From NCBI GenBank assembly GCA_000875945.1, contig JPZU01000001.1:2674092-2709579 (forward strand): DNA of 35,488 nt, written 5' to 3'. The number at the start of each line of letters is the position of its first letter. Position 1 is the first letter of the stretch. Below the pieces are notes generated by a model, which was given only the letters and a program-made list of their open reading frames with translations, made no database searches and was not told where the DNA came from. The stretch is from Lachnospiraceae bacterium TWA4 (GTDB lineage Bacteria > Bacillota > Clostridia > Lachnospirales > Lachnospiraceae). Positions 23,930 through 31,364 of this stretch are shown in pieces. The position numbers and the translations under genes are program-made.

Positions 23930-24535
23930 ATGAAAAAAGTAGTAGGAATGATTTTAACAGCAACGTTAATTACAACATTACTTGCAGGATGTGGCAGTAC
24001 AAACAGATCGCAGAGTAATTCTTCAGGAACATCATCAGATAATATTACAGAGAGTGTGGCAAATACAGAGTCAAATCTTGATACTGCAAATCAGGGTCAG
24101 CAGACAGATGAAGCATTACAGAATGAGGTAAGTGAGCTCTATGTTAATTTTGGAGAAAGTGAGTATTTTACGTTACATCTAAACGATAGTGAAACGGCTC
24201 AGAGAATTGCTTACTATGTCGGTTCGGAAAGCTGGCAGCTTCCAATTTATCATTATGATGACTACGAAAACTGGGAAATCATGCAATATTATGATATTCC
24301 AAGCAGATATGATATTCCGTCAAATCCAGAGACTGTAACATCGGAAGCAGCGGGAACTGTTTATTATTCAGAACCGAACAGAATTGTGCTTTACTTTGGA
24401 GACGGCGAAGTCGAGGCTGAATATACACCAATCGGATATTTTGATATGACAGACGATCTTAAGAGTGCGATCGAAAACAATCCGGTACTTGAAGGATGGG
24501 GCAATAAGTTAATTCATATTAGTGCGGAAAGATAA
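23930..24535 (+). CDS. Cyclophilin-like-fold lipoprotein, copy 2
   Basis: The 201-residue near-twin of the 10346 product has the same lipobox LLAGCGS, linker and beta-rich domain. It differs at a handful of residues, for example SQSNSSG for SKSNALG and AER for AKR at the end. ATG follows AAAGGA. Being the least damaged gene in both copies, it is presumably under selection. It would sit on the outer face of the membrane as a small binding domain of unknown ligand. Confidence 0.78.
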   Translation: MKKVVGMILTATLITTLLAGCGSTNRSQSNSSGTSSDNITESVANTESNLDTANQGQQTDEALQNEVSELYVNFGESEYFTLHLNDSETAQRIAYYVGSESWQLPIYHYDDYENWEIMQYYDIPSRYDIPSNPETVTSEAAGTVYYSEPNRIVLYFGDGEVEAEYTPIGYFDMTDDLKSAIENNPVLEGWGNKLIHISAER

Positions 24536-24545
24536 GGGTAAAGTT

Positions 24546-24784
24546 ATGACATATAATAAGAAAGAAGACATTATTGAAAATTTAAGAGATGCTGGCTGTG
24601 ATGAGGAGGATATTTCCTGCTTCTTAACAGAGTTTTGTGACGGAGATAAAAAATGAGCATCAACAGATTACGAGCACATCGAAAAGAGCTGCTGAATGAT
24701 CTACATACCTCACAAAAAAGAATCGATTGTCTTGATTATTTCTTATACAAGCTGGAAAAAAACGAAGTGAATATCACGACTTAA
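24546..24784 (+). pseudogene. Small helical protein, copy 2, frameshifted
   Basis: It is identical in plan to 10965-11189, but AAAAAA at 24648-24653 has one A fewer than copy 1. The first frame therefore stops after 36 codons (TGA 24654-24656). A second frame restarts at ATG 24653, overlapping as ATGA, and encodes the C-terminal helix (SINRLRAHRKELLNDLHTSQ). A further extra A near the end changes the last residues to NEVNITT. Split translation through the ATGA overlap is possible. Confidence 0.8.
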
Positions 24785-24809
24785 ATATGAGAAAGGGTGA
24801 AATTATGAC

Positions 24810-25919
24810 ATGAAAAAGATGATCTTTAAAATTATCAAAATTCTAATCATCATTGCGGTAATCGTAATTATGACAGCAGGACTGATTCTTTGGCTGTGGA
24901 AACCATTTGGAAGTACACCATCAAAAGAATTGCAGGAGGAATATGCAAAAAGAACGGAATATTTTTATGATGGTATATTCCACCAAATGGAAGAATTTTC
25001 TGTTTTGACAGATTATGAAGGAGAAGAAAGCGTTGCATCCAAAAACCAGTATCCAACGGACCAGATACCGGTAGATAAAATTTCTGAATTTCCCAGCGTA
25101 AAAGAGGGAGAATGGAATGTTACATGGTTTGGACATTCCACGGTGATGCTTCAGATTGACGATAAAAAGATATTTATTGATCCAATGCTTTCTGAATATT
25201 CTTCTCCTATTCAGGCATTTTATGGGAAGCGTATGGCAGAACTTCCAATGGATGCAGAAGATATTCCGGAAGTAGATGTGGTGGTATTCTCTCATGATCA
25301 CTATGATCACTTGGATTATAACACAATCAAGAAAATTGACAGCAAAGTGAAAGAATATATTGTTCCGCTCGGTGTAGACCAACATCTAATCCGCTGGGGT
25401 GTAGATGAAAATAAAATTCATACGGTAGCCTGGTGGGACGAGATAGAAGTGAGTGGTATTACATTTACGTCCACTCCGGCACAACATTATTCCGGAAGAT
25501 TGCCATGGAGAAACAATACGACCTTGTTTGGCGGTTACGTTATGCAGAAGGATGGACAGCAGATTTATTATACAGGAGATACTGGATACGCTGAATTCTT
25601 TAAGGATATTAATGAAAGATTTGGCAAGATGGATCTCGTTATCATGGAGAATGGACAGTACGATAAGATGTGGGCAGACTGCCATATGATGCCGGAAGAA
25701 GGTGTGGAGGCAGCAAAGATTTTGCAGGCTGATGTAGTGCTTCCGGTTCATTGGGCAGGATTTGTACTATCGAATCACAGTTGGAAGGAACCAATCGAAC
25801 GATATACAAATGAAGCTGAAAAAGAACAAATCTCTGTTATTACTCCTCAAATTGGAGAGAGTGTAGGTAAGAATGATATAGCAGAACATATGAACAAATG
25901 GTGGGAAAATCTAAACTAG
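24810..25919 (+). CDS. Membrane-anchored MBL-fold hydrolase (NAPE-PLD/RomA-like)
   Basis: The 369-residue protein has one N-terminal transmembrane helix (about 8-30). The rest is a metallo-beta-lactamase fold: TWFGHSTVMLQIDDKKIFID, FSHDHYDHLD (metal-binding HxHxDH, His 162, 164, 167), STPAQHYSGR, YYTGDTGY and VLPVHWAGF. The Q-H-x-S/T-G-R and W-F-G-H-S-T blocks point to the NAPE-PLD/RomA/UlaG-like branch rather than beta-lactamases. Orientation puts the enzyme outside the cell or at the membrane. It was deleted from operon copy 1, where only its last seven codons remain. Confidence 0.9.
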   Translation: MKKMIFKIIKILIIIAVIVIMTAGLILWLWKPFGSTPSKELQEEYAKRTEYFYDGIFHQMEEFSVLTDYEGEESVASKNQYPTDQIPVDKISEFPSVKEGEWNVTWFGHSTVMLQIDDKKIFIDPMLSEYSSPIQAFYGKRMAELPMDAEDIPEVDVVVFSHDHYDHLDYNTIKKIDSKVKEYIVPLGVDQHLIRWGVDENKIHTVAWWDEIEVSGITFTSTPAQHYSGRLPWRNNTTLFGGYVMQKDGQQIYYTGDTGYAEFFKDINERFGKMDLVIMENGQYDKMWADCHMMPEEGVEAAKILQADVVLPVHWAGFVLSNHSWKEPIERYTNEAEKEQISVITPQIGESVGKNDIAEHMNKWWENLN

Positions 25920-25943
25920 GACAAGGAAAGGCAGGATTTCATT

Positions 25944-26834
25944 ATGAGCGAAAAGAAAGTAATTACACAGGAAAGATTAACAGGAGAAAGAGCATTATTT
26001 CATGGAAAAGACCTGATTATCAGGGATATGATCTTTGATGATGGTGAGTCACCACTCAAAGAAAGTCAGGATATTGAGCTTTATGGAAGTATGTTCAAAT
26101 GGAAATATCCATTATGGTATTCAAAAAACATTAAGGTAAAAGATTGCACATGGTTTGAAATGGGAAGATCCGGTGTATGGTATACAGAACATATGACAGT
26201 GGAGGATTCCATGATCGAAGCACCTAAGAATTTCAGACGATGTAAGGATATTGCACTGAAAAATGTGAGTATCCCAAATGCGCAGGAGACATTCTGGAGC
26301 TGCGATGGTGTCCGCCTTGAGCACGTAACAGCCAAAGGAGATTACTTTGGAATGAACAGTGAAAACATCTATATTGATGGATTAAATCTGTATGGCAACT
26401 ACTGTTTTGACGGAGCAAAGAACATCGAGGTTCATAATTCGAAGCTGATGAGCAAGGATGCGTTCTGGAATTGCGAAAATGTAACCGTGTATGATTCTGT
26501 CATCTACGGAGAATATCTTGCATGGAATGCAAAGAATATTACATTTATCAACTGTACCATCGAGAGCTTGCAGGGGCTTTGCTATATTGACAATCTGAAA
26601 ATGGTAAACTGTAAGCTGATTAATACGACACTTGCCTTTGAGTATTCTACCGTGGATGCACAGATTGATTCTAAGATCGACAGTGTCATGAATCCTACGA
26701 GCGGCACGATTACAGCAGCTTCGATTGGCGAACTGATTATGGAAAAAGACCGCATTGATCCAGATAAGACAGTAATCGTTTGTAAAGAAAAGGCACCACT
26801 TCATATGCCGGAACAGAAGAAGGAATGTGCATAG
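25944..26834 (+). CDS. DUF3737 family protein, copy 2
   Basis: The 296-residue beta-helix-like protein is almost identical to that at 11250 except for the C-terminus (EKAPLHMPEQKKECA here). That ending overlaps the exporter start, so this is likely the ancestral 3' end. It has the same repeats of I/V-x-x-C/S-x-I/L strands. Function unknown. AAGGAAAGG lies upstream, and the start is 24 bp after the MBL-fold stop. Confidence 0.85.
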   Translation: MSEKKVITQERLTGERALFHGKDLIIRDMIFDDGESPLKESQDIELYGSMFKWKYPLWYSKNIKVKDCTWFEMGRSGVWYTEHMTVEDSMIEAPKNFRRCKDIALKNVSIPNAQETFWSCDGVRLEHVTAKGDYFGMNSENIYIDGLNLYGNYCFDGAKNIEVHNSKLMSKDAFWNCENVTVYDSVIYGEYLAWNAKNITFINCTIESLQGLCYIDNLKMVNCKLINTTLAFEYSTVDAQIDSKIDSVMNPTSGTITAASIGELIMEKDRIDPDKTVIVCKEKAPLHMPEQKKECA

Positions 26835-26835
26835 T

Positions 26836-27458
26836 ATGCAGACATTTATATTTTTGCTGAAGGGGATTCTGATAGGGTTACTATTCGGAATCCCCATTGG
26901 AGCAGTAGGAACAACAACTATGCAGCGAACCATTGCAAATGGATGGAAAGCAGGACTTATTACAGGACTTGGTTCCTCCGCAGCCGATGTCATTTATGCG
27001 TGTATTGGTGCTTTCGGGCTGACATTTATTTCTGATTTTTTGTTGAATTATCAAAGAGGAATTGTGTTGGTTGGTGGACTATTTGTAATTTTTATGGGGA
27101 TTTCAGCATGGAAGAAACCTGTTTCTGATATTACAGAGGACGAGAATACGAAAGTAAATTGGTTGGAGATGTTTGGAACTTCTTTTTTATAGGCATTACA
27201 AATCCAGCAGCAATACTGACTTTTTTGTTTGCGTTTACCTATTTTGGAATCAATCAGATTTCTTCTGCAGCAGATGGGATTGCTATTGTAATAGGTGTGT
27301 TTTTAGGTACATTCATTTGGTGGAGTATTCTTTCTTTTGGAACAGATGTAGTAGCCAAAAAATCAGCGATTAAGAAATTCTCAAAACTGAACAGGGTATT
27401 TGGTGTAATATTGGTACTCTTTGGAGTCGTTGTTCTAGGTAAAGGAGTATTAGGATAG
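26836..27458 (+). pseudogene. LysE/RhtB-type exporter, frameshifted
   Basis: Two frames join into one six-helix protein of about 208 residues. GIPIGAVGTTTMQRTIANGW is the classic LysE N-terminal block, and the rest resumes FFIGITNPAAILTFLFAFTY and ends VILVLFGVVVLGKGVLG. The break is TTTTTT at 27183-27188; one more T gives M-F-G-T-S-F-F-I-G-I-T-N-P. The family exports amino acids and related metabolites. ATG 26836 lies just after the DUF3737 stop. In operon copy 1 only the two ends of this gene survive. Confidence 0.88.
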
Positions 27459-27459
27459 A

Positions 27460-28106
27460 ATGGTGAATGGAATGAAGAAAAGTGTTGTAATGATACTGGT
27501 GATAGCTGTACTTACACTCGTGGGATGCGGTTCTGATAAAACTCAAGAACCGGAAAAACTCAGACTGAAAGAATTGAAAATGAGGATACAAGCAGTAGTT
27601 CTCAGGTTACACAAGATGTTGGAACCAAAACTCAGTCACAAAAAAATGAAACAGAGATGGTGGAACAGGATGATGGACTCGAAGTTTCAACATCGAAAGA
27701 AGAAACTAAGACAATGGAACCGGCAGAAACAATAGATGAAAATACAGAGGAAGAAATTACAAAAATGACAGTTACTGTTGGTGGAAAAACTTTTTTGGCA
27801 ACTTTAGAAGAGAATGATGCTGTTACAGAATTTATCCAGATGATGAAGGAAAATCCCGTTACAATAGATATGAGTGATTATTCCGGATTTGAAAAGGTTG
27901 GTTCGCTTGGCAGAAATCTCACGACAAGTAATGAACAGACAACCACCACGGCTGGTGATATTGTTCTCTATAATGGAAATCAGATTGTCATCTTTTATGG
28001 ATCAAATTCTTGGAGTTATACAAGATTAGGTAAAATAGATGATCTGTCAGGTTGGGAGGCTGCACTTGGCAGTGGAGATGTATCCGTGACATTTTCTGTA
28101 AATTAA
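27460..28106 (+). pseudogene. Cyclophilin-like lipoprotein, frameshifted in linker
   Basis: A lipoprotein signal (VIAVLTLVGCGS) precedes a Thr/Gln/Glu-rich linker and one cyclophilin-like domain: MTVTVGGKTFLATLEENDAV, YSGFEKVGSLGRNLTTSNEQ, GDIVLYNGNQIVIFYGSNSW and SYTRLGKIDDLSGWEAALGS. The frame breaks at AAAAA 27554-27558; with one more A the linker reads E-K-T-Q-T-E-R-I and continues to the domain. The domain is very like the one at 30899. The gene is absent from operon copy 1. Confidence 0.8.
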
Positions 28107-28122
28107 TAGGAGAACGTGCAAT

Positions 28123-28476
28123 ATGAACTATGATTTTGACAAAATGGTAAATCGCAGAGGAACAAATTCTCTGAAATGGAATGTAGATGAGAATGAACTT
28201 CCGATGTGGGTGGCATGTACATACATTCAGAAGAAACTTCCTGAGTTGTATGTTGTACCGTCAGAAGCAACCTATTTATTATGGATTGATTGCAGTAGAA
28301 TTACGAAAGATACAAAAGCGTTAGCAGATAAAATTAGAGAAATAACAGGACTGTATTTGTCGGAAGGAAGTCAGTATGGTTCAAACGGAAATGAATTCCT
28401 TCGATTAAATGTAGCATGTCCACGAGAGCAGTTATATGATGGTCTAGAAAGACTTAGGATGGGAATAGAGGGTTAA
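28123..28476 (+). pseudogene. MalY-type lyase with 801-bp internal deletion
   Basis: The frame keeps the first 32 residues (to ELPMWVA) and the last 85 (from CTYIQKKLPELYVVP) of the enzyme at 12218. The PLP lysine, the Asn/Asp cofactor ligands and most of the large domain are gone, so it cannot be a lyase. The frame is preserved and a 117-residue product could be made. The stop codon overlaps the stop of the convergent LysR gene by 3 bp. Confidence 0.93.
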
Positions 28477-29354
28477 TCTATTCCCATTTCTTTTTTGATT
28501 TCATTTGCTAAAAGACATGCAATCGGTGTAAAAACCTGATATTTCTTCCAGATGGCATACATAGAAGTATGAAGTTCTGGAATAAGAGGACGAAAGACCA
28601 GGGAGGATTCATTATTTGCTTCAATGATTCCTTCAAATCCCAGAGCCAGACCAACACCGCAACGAACAAAGACGAATCCATTGTTAGCAAGATTGAAGTT
28701 AGCAACGATATTCAACTGCTCTGCACGTTCTCCACACCAACGTGGAAGATCAAAGCGGGCAGACTGTTCTGAAATCATAATCGGATAGGGAGCAAGCTCA
28801 TCAAACATAATGCCTTCTTTTTTGGCCAGAGGGTGATCCTTTGGCATATAGACCCCCCAGATATCATGCTCCGGAAGTTCCAGATAGTTGTATTTTGACA
28901 GATCTGGTGGTTCCACAATAAATGCCATGTCTAATACGCCATTGTCTAATTTTTCTGTAACCTGTTCCGTATTTCCGCTGATGATATTGTAATGAATGTT
29001 TGGATAGGTCTCATTTAGAGAATGAACTGCATTTCCGAGATATTTAATTAACTTGGATTCAGCGCATCCAATGGAAACCGTTCCTCCGGTGATATGATCC
29101 ATTGATTTAAATTCATTTTCAATTTTATCAGCAATGGAAAGTAAATCTTCTGCTCGTTTGCGAAGAATCATACCTTCTTCTGTGAGTGAAATGCTGGTTG
29201 CTCCTCGATGAAATAACTTTTTTCCAAGTTCATTTTCCAATTCTTTTATCTGCTTTGAAAGTGTCGGCTGTGTTACATGAAGCCGTTCGGCAGCTCTTGT
29301 CATATTGCCTTCTCTGGCAGCTTCTAAGAAATAGCGTAAAACTCTAATTTCCAT
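28473..29354 (-). CDS. LysR-family regulator 2
   Basis: The 293-residue protein begins MEIRVLRYFLEAAREGNMTR. The HTH is AAERLHVTQPTLSKQIKELE, and the effector domain starts TGGTVSIGCAESKLIKYLGN. It is paralogous to 22884. It is divergent from the 29540 operon across 185 bp, so it probably controls that unit. Its 3' end overlaps the truncated lyase. Confidence 0.92.
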   Translation of the reverse strand: MEIRVLRYFLEAAREGNMTRAAERLHVTQPTLSKQIKELENELGKKLFHRGATSISLTEEGMILRKRAEDLLSIADKIENEFKSMDHITGGTVSIGCAESKLIKYLGNAVHSLNETYPNIHYNIISGNTEQVTEKLDNGVLDMAFIVEPPDLSKYNYLELPEHDIWGVYMPKDHPLAKKEGIMFDELAPYPIMISEQSARFDLPRWCGERAEQLNIVANFNLANNGFVFVRCGVGLALGFEGIIEANNESSLVFRPLIPELHTSMYAIWKKYQVFTPIACLLANEIKKEMGID

Positions 29355-29539
29355 AGTATTAAAATCCCTTCATGTTGTTGATTTTTTATGTATCTATTAT
29401 ATCACAACAAGGTATTCCAATCAAGAATGACAAGCGATAGAAAATGTCAATTTGCTATTATTGGGAAAGTGTATATAATAGAATACAGATAGAGAAATCA
29501 ATTGAGAAAGGCACTAAAATCAAGTGATAAGGTAAGAAC

Positions 29540-29779
29540 ATGGCAGATATCACAAATAAGAAAGCCATGCTGTTGCAGAATCTTCAGGACGCAGGGCTTG
29601 ATGATGAACATATCAAATGCTGTATGAGTATGGCAGAGGAATATTCAGATGTGAAAATGCTTCCTACATTACTCCAGTATCGAACCGTATTATTAGATAC
29701 GATTCACGAAAAACAGGATAAGTTGGAATGCTTGGACTATCTGATTTTTCAGTTACAGAGCAAAAAACAGACAATTTAA
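29540..29779 (+). CDS. Small helical protein, third family member
   Basis: The 79-residue protein reads KAMLLQNLQDAGLDDEHIKC, then MLPTLLQYRTVLLDTIHEKQ and DKLECLDYLIFQLQSKK. It shares its length, motif spacing and C-terminal LDYLI/FL helix with 10965 and 24546. It is first in an operon with an alpha/beta hydrolase 33 bp downstream and divergent from LysR 2. No domain recognised. Confidence 0.75.
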   Translation: MADITNKKAMLLQNLQDAGLDDEHIKCCMSMAEEYSDVKMLPTLLQYRTVLLDTIHEKQDKLECLDYLIFQLQSKKQTI

Positions 29780-29812
29780 AGAAAGGACGCTTAAAGCGAA
29801 AAGGTGAATAAC

Positions 29813-30829
29813 ATGGACACAAGAACATTTAAGATTTATGAGAATATTGAGATGAAGGAAGTGAGATTTAAGAATCGCTATGGCATCGAACTTGCCGGAC
29901 ATTTATATCTTCCTGAGAACTATGCAGGAAAGAAAAATCCAGCAATCGTAGTATCCGGACCATTTGGTGCAGTGAAAGAGCAGTCATCTGGTCTTTACGC
30001 ACAGGAGATGGCAACGAAGGGATTCGTAACAGTGGCATTTGACAATTCGTTCTGTGGTGAGAGTGGTGGAGAAGCAAGAAATGTAGCATCCCCTGAAATT
30101 TTCACGGAGGATTTTTCAGCAGCAGTTGATTTCCTTGGAACTCTTGAGTATGTAGATCGTAACCGTATCGGTGTTATTGGTATCTGCGGACTTTCAGGAA
30201 TGGCGCTGACTGCAACTGGTGCGGATACAAGAATCAAGGCGGTTGCAACTGTATCTATGTATGATATGTCGAGAGATATTTCTCGTGGACATATGGATTA
30301 TTATACAGAAGAACAGAGAAACATGATTAAAGATTATCTTGGTCAGAAGAGATGGGAAGATGCTGTAAATGGAGAAACAAGCTGGGGATCTCACGAGATT
30401 TCCTTTACAGAAGATGGACAGATCAATACGGAAGCACCGTCGTTCCCTGAAGGTATGACGTTGGAGGAAATCAGTCAGATGCTTCATGGAATGGATGATG
30501 CGATTGGAAGTTTCTTCGACTATTATGTGGTTCGTGCATGCCATGAGAGAGCAATCAATTTTGTATCCTCATGGACTGCAACAACGCCAGTAGGTTTCTT
30601 TGAGTTTCCTCTTATGACAAATATTAAAGAGATTTCTCCAAGACCTGTGATGCTGATTGCAGGTGAAAAAGCACATTCTCGTTATTATGCAGAGGACGCA
30701 TATAAGGCAGCCAACGAGCCAAAAGAACTCGTTATCGTACCTGGAGCTGATCATGCAGCACTCTATGATCAGATGGATCTCATTCCTTTTGATAAGCTTA
30801 CAACATTCTTTCAGACAAATTTAAAATAA
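29813..30829 (+). CDS. Alpha/beta hydrolase, second paralogue (Cys nucleophile)
   Basis: The 338-residue protein has VSGPFGAVKEQSSGLYAQEM, identical in both paralogues. The nucleophile elbow is GICGLSG with Cys about 125, and the likely His is in VPGADHAALYDQMD. A cap insert spans about 150-235. ATG 29813 with AAAGGTG 6 nt upstream is preferred over GTG 29804. It follows the small helical gene. The shared conserved loops suggest the same reaction class as 21838, perhaps different substrates. Confidence 0.88.
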   Translation: MDTRTFKIYENIEMKEVRFKNRYGIELAGHLYLPENYAGKKNPAIVVSGPFGAVKEQSSGLYAQEMATKGFVTVAFDNSFCGESGGEARNVASPEIFTEDFSAAVDFLGTLEYVDRNRIGVIGICGLSGMALTATGADTRIKAVATVSMYDMSRDISRGHMDYYTEEQRNMIKDYLGQKRWEDAVNGETSWGSHEISFTEDGQINTEAPSFPEGMTLEEISQMLHGMDDAIGSFFDYYVVRACHERAINFVSSWTATTPVGFFEFPLMTNIKEISPRPVMLIAGEKAHSRYYAEDAYKAANEPKELVIVPGADHAALYDQMDLIPFDKLTTFFQTNLK

Positions 30830-30844
30830 AAGTGTCTCGGACAC

Positions 30845-30876
30845 AAGGGATACTTGCACATGGTAAGTATCCCTTT
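30845..30876 (+). terminator. Terminator/attenuator inside operon
   Basis: A perfect 11-bp stem AAGGGATACTT / AAGTATCCCTT with a 9-nt loop and TTT. It is preceded by a small GTGTC/GACAC hairpin at 30832-30844. It separates the hydrolase from the downstream genes and may reduce read-through. Confidence 0.75.
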
Positions 30877-30898
30877 GTAAGAACAGGAAGAAGGGTAA

Positions 30899-31345
30899 GT
30901 GAAAAAACGAATGACGGCAATCATAATTATTGTTGCTGTTGTTATCCTGGGACTGTTTATCTATACAAGAGTAAGTAGCAAAGGAGTAGAGCGAGATATG
31001 AATATGATTGTAATGATTGGAGACAAAAGGTTTGAAGCAACTTTGCAGGATAACAAAGCAACAGATGAACTGATTCAGATGATGGAGCAGGGACCGGTAA
31101 AATTATTCTTACAGGATTATTCGGGATTTGAAAAAGTAGGTGCACTTGGAAGGAAACTTTCCACCAGTGATAAGCCAATGCGTACCAGTGCCGGAGATAT
31201 CGTGCTGTATGGTGGGGACAACATTGTTATGTTCTATGGCTCTCATTCATGGAGTTACACTAAACTGGCGAGAATTAATGATCTGACAGGCTGGGAAGCA
31301 GCACTTGGAAAGGGAAATGTTAGTGTAACATTTTCGTTGGAATAA
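30899..31345 (+). CDS. Membrane-anchored cyclophilin-like-fold protein
   Basis: The 148-residue protein has one N-terminal hydrophobic helix (about 5-24: MTAIIIIVAVVILGLFIYTR) without a lipobox Cys, so it is membrane-anchored. The rest is one domain: MIVMIGDKRFEATLQDNKAT, YSGFEKVGALGRKLSTSDKP, GDIVLYGGDNIVMFYGSHSW, SYTKLARINDLTGWEAALGK. It is the closest relative of the 27460 domain. The start is GTG behind AAGGG. It lies 20 bp before the flavoprotein/ADH fusion. Confidence 0.82.
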   Translation: MKKRMTAIIIIVAVVILGLFIYTRVSSKGVERDMNMIVMIGDKRFEATLQDNKATDELIQMMEQGPVKLFLQDYSGFEKVGALGRKLSTSDKPMRTSAGDIVLYGGDNIVMFYGSHSWSYTKLARINDLTGWEAALGKGNVSVTFSLE

Positions 31346-31364
31346 CATAGTTGAGGTGATGACG

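Larger units (their letters stand above)
23826..28476 (+). repeat. Duplicated operon, copy 2 (fuller form)
   Basis: The copy runs in the order lipoprotein, small protein, MBL-fold, DUF3737, LysE-type, cyclophilin-like lipoprotein, truncated MalY lyase. It is nearly identical to 10241-13372 in the shared parts but keeps genes lost there. It carries its own defects: 801-bp deletion in the lyase and one-base shifts in three other genes. Confidence 0.9.

Noticed and set aside
23930-24535. Lipoprotein as a prolyl isomerase
   Set aside because: Only the fold resembles cyclophilin; the usual isomerase residues cannot be identified.
24921-25385. 154-codon antisense frame in the MBL-fold gene
   Set aside because: Shadow of a gene with a complete metal-binding motif on the other strand.
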